DNA of 56,108 nt from CAYFSS01 sp964345975 (lineage in GTDB: Bacteria > Bacillota > Clostridia > Saccharofermentanales > Fastidiosipilaceae): contig CAYFSS010000011.1 of the NCBI GenBank assembly GCA_964345975.1, positions 1 through 56,108 of the forward strand. Reading direction: 5' to 3'. Made by a program: the position numbers and the translations under genes. The notes beneath the pieces are model-generated. The model was not told where the DNA came from. It searched no databases and saw only the letters and a list, made by a program, of their open reading frames with translations. This document shows, one piece after another, positions 26,045 through 35,358 of this stretch (position 1 is its first letter; every line of letters begins with the position of its first letter).

Positions 26045-29000
26045 ATGAACGATAATCCAAACGATCGCAGACACGAAAATATAAATAGTGATGACCTCAT
26101 GCCCGACTCGCTAGAATCTGCAGATATCGATTCCCGAGAGAAACCAAGCCAGGAGGATAGAATCTGGACACCTTTCGATCTTCCTCTGGATAGTTTCAGG
26201 CGTCGCGAAGAAGCACGTCCGAAACCGGTTGAAGAGTCTGTTCAAGAGCCAACGGAGGATGCCGTGACGGTGGAGGATGGTAATCCGGTTGAAGAACCTG
26301 TTGCACCTAGAGCACCTGAGCGCTTCCGTGACCGCGACGCTGCGAGAACCGGNNNNNNNNNNNNNNNNNNNNNNNNNNNNNNNNNNNNNNNNNNNNNNNN
26401 NNNNNNNNNNNNNNNNNNNNNNNNNNNNNNNNNNNNNNNNNNNNNNNNNNNNGCGACGCTGCGAGAACCGGTGACGCTGCGAGAAACGCTGATGCTGCGA
26501 GGATCGGTGATGCTGCGAGAACCGGCGATGCTACGAGAAACGGTGACGATACAGAAACTTTGCACGAAGATCATCTTGCTGAAGATCGTCATGTTGAAGA
26601 TACATTCCGCACACCTCAGATACGAAACGTTAAGGATCGAGCCTGGGCACCCCCGCCAACCATCGGTCGTCCGGATCGTAAACAGCCCTGGGATATTCCG
26701 GATCCTGTTCTAGCTGAGCCACCTGAACGCATCGATGAAACTCATGAACCACAAGCACCTGCAGATGAGCACTATGACACCGAGCCCCACACGGAACCGT
26801 TATCCACCCCGATCGATGTTGCGGACTCGGTAAATGTGCCCGAGGCTGAAGACCCATTGCCTGAATCCTTGAAGACCGATCCACCATCTATGGAGACCGG
26901 AACGACTCACGAGCGCGATGGCGTGGAACTCCCCACAGCCGAAAATACGGAATCCGATAGATCTCCTACGTCAGAGGAATATCGTTTTCCTACAGCTCCC
27001 CTGCCGGATGAAGTTCAAGCGGCAATCGACCAAATCACCCAAACAAAGGCTGCGGAGATTGCAACTTCCCCCTCTCGTGATACAGGGCTTGATCTGGAAC
27101 CAAGCTTCCGTCCGGCGGAGGTTTCCGCTGTAACATCTAAGCACGGCTTGGCGGAGGATCTCAGCGAAGCCGTCGATAGTGAACGCACTGAGACAACGCG
27201 AATTGACCAACCGGAGGCTCGTGTCCCTGAGAGTGCAAGATCAAATGACAGACACGATAACCTCACCAAAGACGATATCGATCTCATGAAACCGCTTGAA
27301 GCGGAAGCAACCGGAGACGTCGAGACGTGGCAAGCATCTGAAAAAGATGATCCCGATTACGATGAATTTGAAGGAGTTCCGGAACATCTTCGTCAACCAT
27401 CGGATGCTGAACGTCTGCGCAAGAGATTGGATAAATACCCTGAAAACCGTGGGGATAAGAAGCAGGCTTTTAAACTAAATTTGAACCGAGCCTCTCACCG
27501 TCACGGTGTCGTTGCCGTGGCCATTCTTGGGGTCATCCTTATTGTGAGTATCTTTGGATTGGCAAGCAGAATCCAGCGGGAACGAGCTGATCGTCAAGCA
27601 ACCGTTGAGAGACAAGTCGCCACAATGAAGATCTCAGAGGGGAACGTTCCAAGTGAACAGCGTATTCAACACAGCGATGGTCAGCGGATTGTGAATGCTA
27701 GTGTCCCACTCTTCGGCGATTCGCAGATCGATCAATTAACGCAGGCTTGGGCGAAAGACAGAATCGATGAGTTCGAGGTTCAAACGAGCGTACTCTCCGC
27801 GAGTATGCCGGATAAACGCCCGATCCTAGCGCTTTCCCACCGCAGCTATCTTGTTGAAGGTGAACTTGCCAGCATCCAGCTTGTCGCTGAGACCTATAAG
27901 AACGTCAAAGATCTGGAAAACGGAACGTTACAGAAGATTGAAACGGAAGACATCCTCTATGACATCAGTTATCGCACGTTCCTAAGTCCAACGGATATCT
28001 TCTTGGAAAATGCTCCATCCACCCTTGCAAGTCTTGGAACAAGAAAGATCCAATCCGGAGAATACCGCGTCATTGAAACTCTGGCAGCTCCGGCCTTCGA
28101 ACGTCAAATCGAAGCCGATCGTGCTCAAGAAGAGGCTGCTGATGCCGCTCAAGGTGAAAACGAAGGCGGCACCCCTGCACCCCAAGATGACGTCAGTGAG
28201 CCTCAAGATGAAAACGAAAACGGCACTCCTGCACCCCAAGGTGAAAGTAATGCACCACAAGCCTTCTTCGGGGTAAAGACTCTACGTGCGGAAGAAGAAA
28301 CGCCGACCGATGAGGCTGAAGACGGTGTAGTCGATGATCCTGCCACGGAAGACGGTGTAGCCGACGGGGAAACACCTGAAGACAGTCCGACAGAAATTGT
28401 CGTGACCTCTGAAACTTCCAGCGAAATCCCACGTGAAACGGAGACCACCCAAGCGGAAGAGGAAACCGCACCGGATACGACTTATGCTGCCGTTGTCTTA
28501 CCTGAAACAACCATTCTCTACAAATACCTTCGCTTCCAACCCGATGGACTCGAGCTCGAACTAGACCCTTCATTGCTTTCCGATAATTCACAAACTGTAG
28601 CCATTCATTACACGTATGAGGAGATTCTTGATGTCGTTCGTATCCTGAGGAGGGCGGACGGCGGAATCCAACTTAATCTCCGCATCGATCCTTTAGGGGA
28701 TACTCAACGTCAATACGCTTCACGTCTCCTGGAAGCGCTCTACGGGACCGGACTTGAAGAACAAGCGATCCCCGCGCCTACGGAAAGCTCCGATACGGCT
28801 GCGACCGAGAGCTCCTCGGAACCCACCATAACCGAATCTGTAGCCGCCGATGCTCAACCCATTGAGAGTGATGCAGTTGACGGTGTCGAAAGCACTCCTG
28901 CAGATACGCCTGAAAATGGTGAACAAGCCAATACCGGCAATCATCATGCAGTTCTCTTTGGCGCCAAAGTCTTGAATGCTGAAGATGCAAGTCCAATGCA

Positions 29001-29814
29001 GGGCGAAGAGAATAATAACCAAGCCGATGCCGGAACGGTTGAGACGACAACGCTAGAAACCTCAGCTGCCAATGCCTCCACCCGACCCGCTTTAGAACCC
29101 ACAATCAGTCGTAATTTGAACCAAGCCGGATCCTTCCCTCAGGGAGGATTAACCCTCGCAGATCACTTTGTTAACGCAAAGGCTCGCTATAATCAAGAGA
29201 TCAAATATGTCGGTTTGACCTTCAATAACGCACCGAACAGTGAGACAAGCCAAGCCCTTCTTGATCTCTTGAAGTCTTATCGAGGTCACGGAACCTTCTT
29301 CGTTCGCGGTACCAGTGCGGCCGAAGAATCGGCCGGTCCTCTGATGCAATCCATCGTGGAACAAGGGTCTGAACTCGGTAACAATGCCTATAACTTCTAT
29401 TCCTTCACCGTCCTTACGGATGCTCAAATCCAATCGGAAATCAACGAAACGGCAAGTCTTATCGAAGAGAAAGCCGGTGTAAGACCCATATTCACACGTC
29501 CCCCCTACGGCGACTACGATGAGCGAATCCTCCAGGCCGGAGGCGTTCCGATGGTGAATTGGAGCTTCACGTCCGGGGATGATTGGGGTGCCACAGCGGA
29601 TGTCATCTACGAGACAATGCTCGAATACATTGAACCCGGCTCCATCATTCTTTCATTGGATGGGAATCAAGATACGATCCAGGCCATGCAACGTGTCCTA
29701 CCTGAGCTATACGGTAGAGGCTATCGCTTCACGACCTTGAGCGAACTCTTCGATATCTACACGGAAGAAGGTCCTCAAGATGGCGTCCTCTACAGCAGCG
29801 TCTGGAATTGGTAA
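26045..29814 (+). CDS. Large envelope protein with hexapeptide repeats and degenerate NodB deacetylase domain (contains assembly gap)
   Basis: Starts at ATG 26045 and ends at TAA 29814. The gap 26353-26452 breaks the frame only because its length is arbitrary; both sides read the same DAARTG-like hexapeptide repeat. Order: acidic disordered N terminus, 18-bp repeats (GDAARN/T), more acidic sequence, one transmembrane helix (27505-27570, VVAVAILGVILIVSIFGLA), an RsiV/DUF3298-like region, two low-complexity Glu/Thr/Pro linkers, and a C-terminal NodB fold. The architecture resembles the PdaC peptidoglycan deacetylase. Catalytic residues are replaced: TFDDGP is TFNNAP (29218-29235), the GNHTYSH block is GNNAYNF, and the last His motif is LSLD. 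RPPYG is kept. Enzymatic activity is unlikely; a glycan-binding or scaffold role is inferred. Confidence 0.8.
26353..26452. other. Assembly gap (100 N) in an 18-bp tandem repeat
   Basis: Both borders carry GACGCTGCGAGAACCGG, the repeat unit. The true repeat number is unknown. Exactly 100 N is a conventional placeholder. Confidence 0.95.
26453..26553 (+). repeat. 18-bp coding tandem repeat (GDAARx hexapeptide)
   Basis: About six degenerate copies of GACGCTGCGAGAACCGGT follow the gap, coding for D-A-A-R-T/N-G/A. At least one copy precedes it at 26336-26352. Confidence 0.85.
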
Positions 29815-29855
29815 GCTAACTTAACACGAAAGACCTTGCTCTTTAATGCACAGCT

Positions 29856-29874
29856 TGTTACATTATACGTAACA
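29856..29874 (+). promoter_or_regulatory. Operator-like palindrome upstream of the XRE regulator
   Basis: TGTTAC-ATTATAC-GTAACA, a perfect 6-bp inverted repeat with a 7-base spacer, 45 bp before the XRE gene. A possible promoter (TTGCTC, 17 bases, TACATT) overlaps it, so the gene pair could repress itself here. Confidence 0.55.
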
Positions 29875-29918
29875 TCTTGCATCTCGTTGCCCTGAGCTAG
29901 ACGTCTGGAGGATACAGC

Positions 29919-30305
29919 ATGTTTGGAAATAAGATTCGAGAACTTCGACAAGAACACGGCCTGACCCAAAGTGAGTTGGCGGATATCTGCGGCGTAAGTC
30001 TTCGCAGCATCCAGAATTACGAATCCGAGAAATTGCTGCCGCGAGACGGTCGGATCTATACCCGCTTAGCCATGTTCTTCGGCGTTTCGACGGACTACCT
30101 CTTTGGCACAAAACGCGTGTCAGCGGAAACCGAGGATCCTGCTCATAGCGAAGTCGATAGCATCTTGGCCAACGTCGGTAGCCTCTTTGCCGGAGGTGAA
30201 CTCAGCGAACAGGATAAAGACGAGGTCATGCGCACCATCAACGATCTTTACTGGCAAGCCAAGGATCGCAAGCGCACGAAGCCAAGTTCGGATTACAGGC
30301 GATGA
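29919..30305 (+). CDS. XRE-family transcriptional repressor
   Basis: A 128-residue regulator. The N-terminal helix-turn-helix is IRELRQEHGLTQSELADICGVSLRSIQNYESE, followed by DYLFGTK at the usual end of the domain. The C-terminal part is helical and acidic, then basic. ATG is preceded by TGGAGG. Its stop overlaps the start of the ImmA-type protease gene (ATGA at 30302-30305). The pair matches the ImmR/ImmA arrangement, in which the protease cuts the repressor after a signal. No phage or ICE genes are near. Confidence 0.9.
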   Translation: MFGNKIRELRQEHGLTQSELADICGVSLRSIQNYESEKLLPRDGRIYTRLAMFFGVSTDYLFGTKRVSAETEDPAHSEVDSILANVGSLFAGGELSEQDKDEVMRTINDLYWQAKDRKRTKPSSDYRR

Positions 30306-30823
30306 GTTCCTACCGTCGCGAACGGATTCAAGCTACTGCAGATGATCTGGTAGCCAAATACGATAGTCGAGACCCCTTTGTCATAGCGAAGGCAGAGGGC
30401 ATCGAAGTCGTCTATCGAACGTTCGATCGTCTTAAGGGTTTCTATACTCGATTCGATGACCAGTCTTTTATTGTCTTGAATCAGGAGTTATCGCCTGTCG
30501 AGATGAAATTAACCTGTGCCCATGAGCTCGGTCATGATCAATTGCATCAAGAGCTGGCCGAGGATCGCATCCTCCAGGAATTCATGTTCTATGACCTAAC
30601 GAGGCAGCCTGAGTATGAAGCAAATCTCTTTGCAGCCGGTCTTTTACTAGATGAAGCTGACGTTCGAGAGGGACTGGAAGCCCGTGAAGATTTTTTTGTC
30701 TTGGCGGCAAAGCTTGAGGTAGATCCCATGCTGCTTCACTTGAAGCTGCGCCTCATGGACTTTCCTGCCGAGAACCTGCCGGACTATGACGATCGCTTCT
30801 TACAACGCGTATCCAGCTCCTGA
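30302..30823 (+). CDS. ImmA/IrrE-family metallo-endopeptidase
   Basis: A 173-residue zinc protease with HELGH at residues 74-78 and the downstream YEANLFAAGLLL block that supplies the third ligand Glu. It has no membrane segment, so it is cytosolic. It is translationally coupled to the XRE repressor, its most likely substrate. In ICEBs1 and in the Deinococcus IrrE system such proteases relieve repression on DNA damage. Here the controlled genes are unknown; the only visible candidate operator is in front of the pair itself. Confidence 0.9.
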   Translation: MSSYRRERIQATADDLVAKYDSRDPFVIAKAEGIEVVYRTFDRLKGFYTRFDDQSFIVLNQELSPVEMKLTCAHELGHDQLHQELAEDRILQEFMFYDLTRQPEYEANLFAAGLLLDEADVREGLEAREDFFVLAAKLEVDPMLLHLKLRLMDFPAENLPDYDDRFLQRVSSS

Positions 30824-30893
30824 GTGCATACTATCCTATGCCACTATCCCCTTAGCGCCGGCGACAAGAACAAAACGAATCAACAAGGATTAA

Positions 30894-31007
30894 GTGCTCA
30901 TTAACACCACGCGCCCATAAATACCATGCGCCAACAAGCAGCACGTGCTCATAAACATCACATAAACTCACACGCCCACGAACCCATACGAGCCCATAAA
31001 ACGAATC
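30894..31007. repeat. Degenerate 17-bp tandem repeat array
   Basis: Four units of exactly 17 bp (30894-30961: GTGCTCATTAACACCAC, GCGCCCATAAATACCAT, GCGCCAACAAGCAGCAC, GTGCTCATAAACATCAC), then a partial unit and two more degraded copies (to about 31007). It fills most of the 360-bp gap after the ImmA gene and has no coding frame. Confidence 0.75.
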
Positions 31008-31095
31008 ACTGAATCATTCTCGGTGCAGATTCAGGCTGGAATGCTGCGTCCTTTCATGACTTTCTTTGTATAGATTCCGAAGGATTGCAGAATGA

Positions 31096-31126
31096 TTGTC
31101 AAAACATCCATGTTTCGAAGTATAAT
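31096..31126 (+). promoter_or_regulatory. Possible promoter with internal palindrome
   Basis: TTGTCA (31096-31101) and a perfect TATAAT (31121-31126) with a 19-base spacer, longer than ideal. The spacer holds AAACAT-CC-ATGTTT (31102-31115), a perfect inverted repeat that could be an operator for a regulator acting on the CofE-like gene. Confidence 0.5.
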
Positions 31127-31183
31127 ACTTAATTGTTTCCGGCATACTGCCCCTTAGAAGGGCGCTGAAAGGAACATGGGACT

Positions 31184-32407
31184 ATGCAAAAAAGAACATT
31201 AGGAGTTGTCGTGCGAGGTCTTCGCGGCCCTATCATTCATGAAGGGGACGATGTGGCTCAACTGGTCACGGACACTTTGCTCAACGCAGCAGAACAAGCT
31301 AAGTTTGAGATTATGGATAAGGATGTCTTAGGCATCACGGAATCGGTCGTTGCAAGGGCGCAAGGCAACTATGCTACGGTCGACGACATCGTACGTGATG
31401 TGCAGGAGAAATTCCCCGGGGTGACGCACTTGGGTCTCATTTTCCCTATCCTCTCCAGAAACCGATTCTCGATTTGCTTGCATGCTTTTGCCAGAGCTAT
31501 GGACAAGATCACTTTGATGCTGAGTTATCCAAGCGATGAAGTTGGCAATCAGCTGATCTCCGATGTTTCCTTGCGTGATTCCGGTGTCAATCCATGGACC
31601 GAATGCCTCGACGAGGCGACGTTCCGTGAGACCTTCGGCTATCAGCTCCACCCGTTCACCGGGGTAGATTACATCGAGCTATATCGCGAAATCTGTGAAT
31701 CTGAAAACTGTGAATTAGAGGTCTTGTTCTCCAATCAGGCACGTAAGATTCTGGATTATGTCCCAAACGTCATCACCTGCGACATTCACACCCGTTATAT
31801 GACACTTGCGAAATTGCTGGAGGATCCTCGCTCGGAGATTGTCAAAGGTTTCTTCCAGATTTTAAATACAAAGTCAGACGACCACGGCTACAACGAAGAA
31901 CACGGTCTCTTGGGTTCAAACCTAGCCACCCCCGAATCCATTAAGCTCTTCCCACGGTATAGTTCCGAGCTCGTCAACAAGATTCAGCACAAAGTCAAGG
32001 AAATCACGGGGCAAACCATTGAAGTCATGATCTACGGTGATGGTGCGTTCAAAGATCCGGTCGGCAAGATTTGGGAGCTCGCTGACCCTGTGGTCTCCCC
32101 TGCGTATACCCCGGGTCTCGAAGGTTCACCGGATGAGGTGAAGCTCAAGTACCTGGCAGATTCCCATGGACAGAAACTCTCGAAAGACGATGAAGAGAAG
32201 TTCATCCGCGAGATGCTCCAAGCACAACATAAGAACTCTGCTGGCGATGCGCTCTCAAGTGAAGACGAAGCGGCTCGTTTAGGGACAACCCCACGTCGTT
32301 TGACGGATCTCTTGGGCTCGCTCTGCGACTTAGCTTCGGGAAGCGGCGACAAGGGTACCCCCTTCATCTATATCCAAGGCTATTTCGATAATTACGCCAG
32401 CGAATAG
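31184..32407 (+). CDS. CofE-like F420-0:glutamate ligase family protein
   Basis: A 407-residue protein resembling the CofE/F420-0:gamma-glutamyl ligase fold, with an N-terminal RTLGVVVRGLRGPIIHEGDD block, DVLGITESVVARAQGN (family core), and a YGDGAFKDPVGKIWELADP metal-binding block. These amide-bond ligases add glutamate to coenzyme F420-0 in methanogens and actinobacteria. Long CofE-like paralogues also occur in Clostridia and Bacteroidetes that do not make F420, where the substrate is unknown. No F420 genes are visible here. Monocistronic, with a strong terminator after it. Confidence 0.8.
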   Translation: MQKRTLGVVVRGLRGPIIHEGDDVAQLVTDTLLNAAEQAKFEIMDKDVLGITESVVARAQGNYATVDDIVRDVQEKFPGVTHLGLIFPILSRNRFSICLHAFARAMDKITLMLSYPSDEVGNQLISDVSLRDSGVNPWTECLDEATFRETFGYQLHPFTGVDYIELYREICESENCELEVLFSNQARKILDYVPNVITCDIHTRYMTLAKLLEDPRSEIVKGFFQILNTKSDDHGYNEEHGLLGSNLATPESIKLFPRYSSELVNKIQHKVKEITGQTIEVMIYGDGAFKDPVGKIWELADPVVSPAYTPGLEGSPDEVKLKYLADSHGQKLSKDDEEKFIREMLQAQHKNSAGDALSSEDEAARLGTTPRRLTDLLGSLCDLASGSGDKGTPFIYIQGYFDNYASE

Positions 32408-32450
32408 GGCAAACTAGTCCATCACAAGGTCCAAAAGCCCCCTGTATACA

Positions 32451-32486
32451 ACAGCCTCCGTTTCATCACGGAGGCTGTCTTGCTTT
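32451..32486 (+). terminator. Terminator of the CofE-like gene
   Basis: ACAGCCTCCG-TTTCATCA-CGGAGGCTGT, a perfect 10-bp stem followed by CTTGCTTT. Confidence 0.8.
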
Positions 32487-32510
32487 AGAACGATCGATTC
32501 AACTTCAGGC

Positions 32511-34184
32511 TTAGAACTCTGCGGGTTGCTCGATGTCTTCGATGATCTCTTGCGTGACTCGGTCGATGACGTGCTGCGGTTTATCCGACTGGTGATCGAG
32601 GGCGGCTTTTACGAAGGCTTGGAACAAAGGATGAGGACGATTGGGGCGCGACTTGAACTCGGGGTGGAATTGTACCGCAACGAACCAAGGATGGATCGCA
32701 GGATCCAGCTCAACCGCCTCGAGGAGACCTGACTCCGGGTTGTGACCGGAGATGACAGCGCCGGCTTCAGCAAGGGCTTCTTCATAGTCGATGTTGAATT
32801 CATAGCGGTGGCGATGGCGCTCTTCGATTTCCGTCTTGCCATAGGCTTCGTGGAGGAGGGTACCTTCCTCGAGTTTACATTTATAGGAGCCCAGACGCAT
32901 GGTGCCACCTAAGATGACCGAGGTCTGATCCTTCATCCGATCGATGACGGGCTGAGAAGTGTAAGGATCAGCTTCCGTGCTGTTGGCGTCCTCAAGACCT
33001 GCGAGATTGCGCATAAGCTCAATGATGGCAGCTTGCATGCCGAGGCAAATCCCAAAGAAGGGGATCTTCTTCTCACGCGCATACTTGATTGCGGCAATCT
33101 TGCCGGAGAGACCGCGACGCCCAAAACCCCCGGGAACAAGAATTCCGTCCAGATCGCCCAGGATGCTATCGACGTTTTCGTCGTTTAGGTCATCGGCTGC
33201 GACCCACTTGATATTGATCTCGGCATTGTAAGGAATCCCGGCGTGCTGGAAGGCTTCCGCAATGCTCAAGAAGGCATCGTGGAGCTGTACGTATTTACCG
33301 ACGAGGCCGATATTGACCGACGTTTTGGGATTCATAAGGGTGTCGACCATATCGGTCCACGCTGAAAGATCCGGCTCGCGCACACTTTCAAGCTCGAGAT
33401 CTTTGATGACGAGCTCGTCAAATTTAGCCTCACTCAGCATGAGGGGGACCTGATAGATCGATTCGCAATTGAGGTTCTCGATCACGTGGTCGATCGGAAC
33501 ATTACAGAAGAGGGCGATCTTCTCACGGTGACTGCGCGGCAAGTGATAATCCGTGCGGCAGATGACGTAGTGCGGCTGAATACCGGTCTCTTGGAGCTCC
33601 TTGACCGAGTGCTGTGTCGGTTTGGTCTTGAGCTCTTGGCTTGCTGCGAGGTAAGGCACGAGCGTGACATGGATAAAGAGGGATTGTTTGGGACCCAATT
33701 CAAACCTTAGTTGTCTAAAAGCCTCCAAGAACGGCTGACCTTCGATATCACCAACGGTTCCGCCAACTTCTACAATGACGATGTCTGCTTGTTCACCCGC
33801 CGCATAGATCCTGCTCTTGATCTCATTGGTGACATGCGGGATGACTTGGACTGTGTTCCCATTGTATTCGCCGTGACGTTCTTTCTCGATGACCGTCTGA
33901 TAAATCTGGCCTGAGCTGACGGAAGAATGACGAGTCAAAGACTCATCGATGAAGCGCTCATAATGGCCCAAATCGAGGTCTGTCTCGGCTCCATCGTCGG
34001 TGACGAAGACTTCACCGTGCTGGTAAGGATTCATGGTTCCGGGGTCGACGTTGAGATAGGGATCGAGCTTTTGCATGGTGACGCGAAAGCCCCGCTCTTT
34101 TAATAACATTCCAAGGGAAGCGGCTGTGATGCCCTTACCTAAAGACGAGACCACACCGCCCGTGACGAAGATATATTTTGTCAT
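32511..34184 (-). CDS. pyrG: CTP synthase
   Basis: A 557-residue enzyme forming CTP from UTP, ATP and glutamine. The N-terminal amidoligase domain starts MTKYIFVTGGVVSSLGKG with its P-loop, and has EVGGTVGDIE. The C-terminal class-I glutamine amidotransferase has LVPGGFGRRG, the GICLGMQ nucleophile elbow and VQFHPEF with catalytic His-Glu. Normal length, single gene. A strong promoter lies at 34273-34245. The mRNA start does not show an obvious GGGC reiterative-transcription site of the Bacillus pyrG kind. Confidence 0.97.
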   Translation of the reverse strand: MTKYIFVTGGVVSSLGKGITAASLGMLLKERGFRVTMQKLDPYLNVDPGTMNPYQHGEVFVTDDGAETDLDLGHYERFIDESLTRHSSVSSGQIYQTVIEKERHGEYNGNTVQVIPHVTNEIKSRIYAAGEQADIVIVEVGGTVGDIEGQPFLEAFRQLRFELGPKQSLFIHVTLVPYLAASQELKTKPTQHSVKELQETGIQPHYVICRTDYHLPRSHREKIALFCNVPIDHVIENLNCESIYQVPLMLSEAKFDELVIKDLELESVREPDLSAWTDMVDTLMNPKTSVNIGLVGKYVQLHDAFLSIAEAFQHAGIPYNAEINIKWVAADDLNDENVDSILGDLDGILVPGGFGRRGLSGKIAAIKYAREKKIPFFGICLGMQAAIIELMRNLAGLEDANSTEADPYTSQPVIDRMKDQTSVILGGTMRLGSYKCKLEEGTLLHEAYGKTEIEERHRHRYEFNIDYEEALAEAGAVISGHNPESGLLEAVELDPAIHPWFVAVQFHPEFKSRPNRPHPLFQAFVKAALDHQSDKPQHVIDRVTQEIIEDIEQPAEF

Positions 34185-34244
34185 GATTGGACACTCCTAC
34201 TTAGACTTCTCATATACGATTCCTAGGAACCCAAAACAGTCTTC

Positions 34245-34273
34245 AGTATAATAACCTGCATGAGACTTGACAA
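34245..34273 (-). promoter_or_regulatory. Promoter of pyrG
   Basis: On the minus strand TTGTCA (34273-34268), a 17-base spacer, TATACT (34250-34245). It gives a leader of about 55 nt to pyrG. Confidence 0.75.
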
Positions 34274-34327
34274 ACGGCTGAGGCAAAACTTCAGAGGAAA
34301 TTTGAAAATATTTACAGGAGGCGAAGG

Positions 34328-34786
34328 ATGGTTCGACTGATTAGCGCCTGTTTGCTGGGGATTCCCTGTCGCTATGACGGCCAATCTAAAGGCCTGTCGA
34401 AGCAACAACTGGACATCTTGCGCCGTAAGCATACCTTGATCCCAATCTGCCCTGAAATCTACGGTGGACTCCCAACGACTCGAATGCCGGCTGAAATCGT
34501 GCAGGGTCAAGTGATGACGAAAGATGGGGTCGATGTAAGTCAGGAATATGAACTGGGCGCTGAAGCAAGCATCCGGATTGCTGAGGCAACCGGTGCTCAT
34601 GGCGCATACCTCATGGCGAGGTCGCCCTCTTGCGGGGTCAATGAAATCTATGATGGTTCCTTCACAGGAAACCTGATCTCCGGTCAAGGGGTTACGAGCA
34701 AGAAGCTGGCAGACGTCGGAGTCGATCTCTTCGAAGTGGATCCTGCGATGTCTCTGGCAGAGCTCGAGATTCTAGTTGAGGATTAA
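34328..34786 (+). CDS. DUF523 domain protein
   Basis: A 152-residue protein with the DUF523 signatures SACLLGIPCRYDG at the N terminus, PICPEIYGGLPTTRMPAEI, and ARSPSCGVNEIYDGSF. The three conserved Cys blocks suggest a metal or Fe-S site, but the family has no settled function. ATG follows AGGAGGCGAAGG. It is divergent from pyrG and convergent with the GNAT gene at 34816; the 30-bp gap holds an 11-bp direct duplication (ACTCACGCCTC twice). Confidence 0.9.
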   Translation: MVRLISACLLGIPCRYDGQSKGLSKQQLDILRRKHTLIPICPEIYGGLPTTRMPAEIVQGQVMTKDGVDVSQEYELGAEASIRIAEATGAHGAYLMARSPSCGVNEIYDGSFTGNLISGQGVTSKKLADVGVDLFEVDPAMSLAELEILVED

Positions 34787-34815
34787 GGTTTACGAAAACC
34801 CTACTCACGCCTCAC

Positions 34816-35358
34816 TCACGCCTCAAGATCAATCCAATAGCGCTCAAGGTCCGCCTGTCTCAAGGGATCATGTACGGTCGACTCATAGACACCGCCATTG
34901 CTCAAGATAACCTTGCGGCTTGCGACATTCTGAGGCTCACAGGTGACAAGGATGCGGTTGTGGCCCAGGCTTTTGAGTCTTGGTAGCATGTCATGGAGTA
35001 GGCGCGTAGCATAGTGTTTGCCACGTTCTGAAGGGCGAATGGAATAACCCACGTGACCAGCATATTTTTCCGTGTAATCGTTGAGATAATGCCGTAGTTG
35101 AGCCATACCGACGATCTTGTTATCCTCTTCACGCACGTAGAGATAGGTTGAGCAGACCACGTAATCGGGTGGGAGCGTTTCAGCTGAAGTTAGAGAGTTG
35201 ACCCAGGCAAGCCAATCGGAGATGTTCTCATAATTCGCTAGCCTGGCACTGCCGTTGATGGGATCCCCGGAATTGAGAAACTCCCGACGATAGTCCACGA
35301 GCTCCGCCTCATAGTCGAGACTTGGTAGCACCGGTTTTAGCGTGGCATTATGCTCCAT
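34816..35358 (-). CDS. GNAT-family acetyltransferase (paralogue 1)
   Basis: A 180-residue N-acetyltransferase. Core motif GHVGYSIRPSERGKHYATRLL (motif A, acetyl-CoA pyrophosphate loop) is followed by NRILVTCEPQNVASRKVILSNGG. It is clearly paralogous to the upstream gene at 35348 (same SIRPSER/SVCPSER, NVASRKVIL/NIASRKVIL, NGGxYES blocks). The two overlap by 11 bp and must be co-transcribed. Substrate unknown. Confidence 0.9.
   Translation of the reverse strand: MEHNATLKPVLPSLDYEAELVDYRREFLNSGDPINGSARLANYENISDWLAWVNSLTSAETLPPDYVVCSTYLYVREEDNKIVGMAQLRHYLNDYTEKYAGHVGYSIRPSERGKHYATRLLHDMLPRLKSLGHNRILVTCEPQNVASRKVILSNGGVYESTVHDPLRQADLERYWIDLEA

Noticed and set aside
28193..28591. Arg/His-rich minus-strand open frame
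   Set aside because: Mirror of the acidic low-complexity linker of the plus-strand gene.
29919..30823. Prophage or integrative element signalled by XRE-ImmA
   Set aside because: No integrase, relaxase, structural phage genes or attachment repeats are found on either side.
30894..31007. CRISPR array
   Set aside because: Units are only 17 bp, contiguous and degenerate, without unique spacers, and no cas genes are present.
34197..34240. pyrG reiterative-transcription attenuator
   Set aside because: The predicted 5' end lacks the GGGC start and the leader has no clear terminator hairpin.
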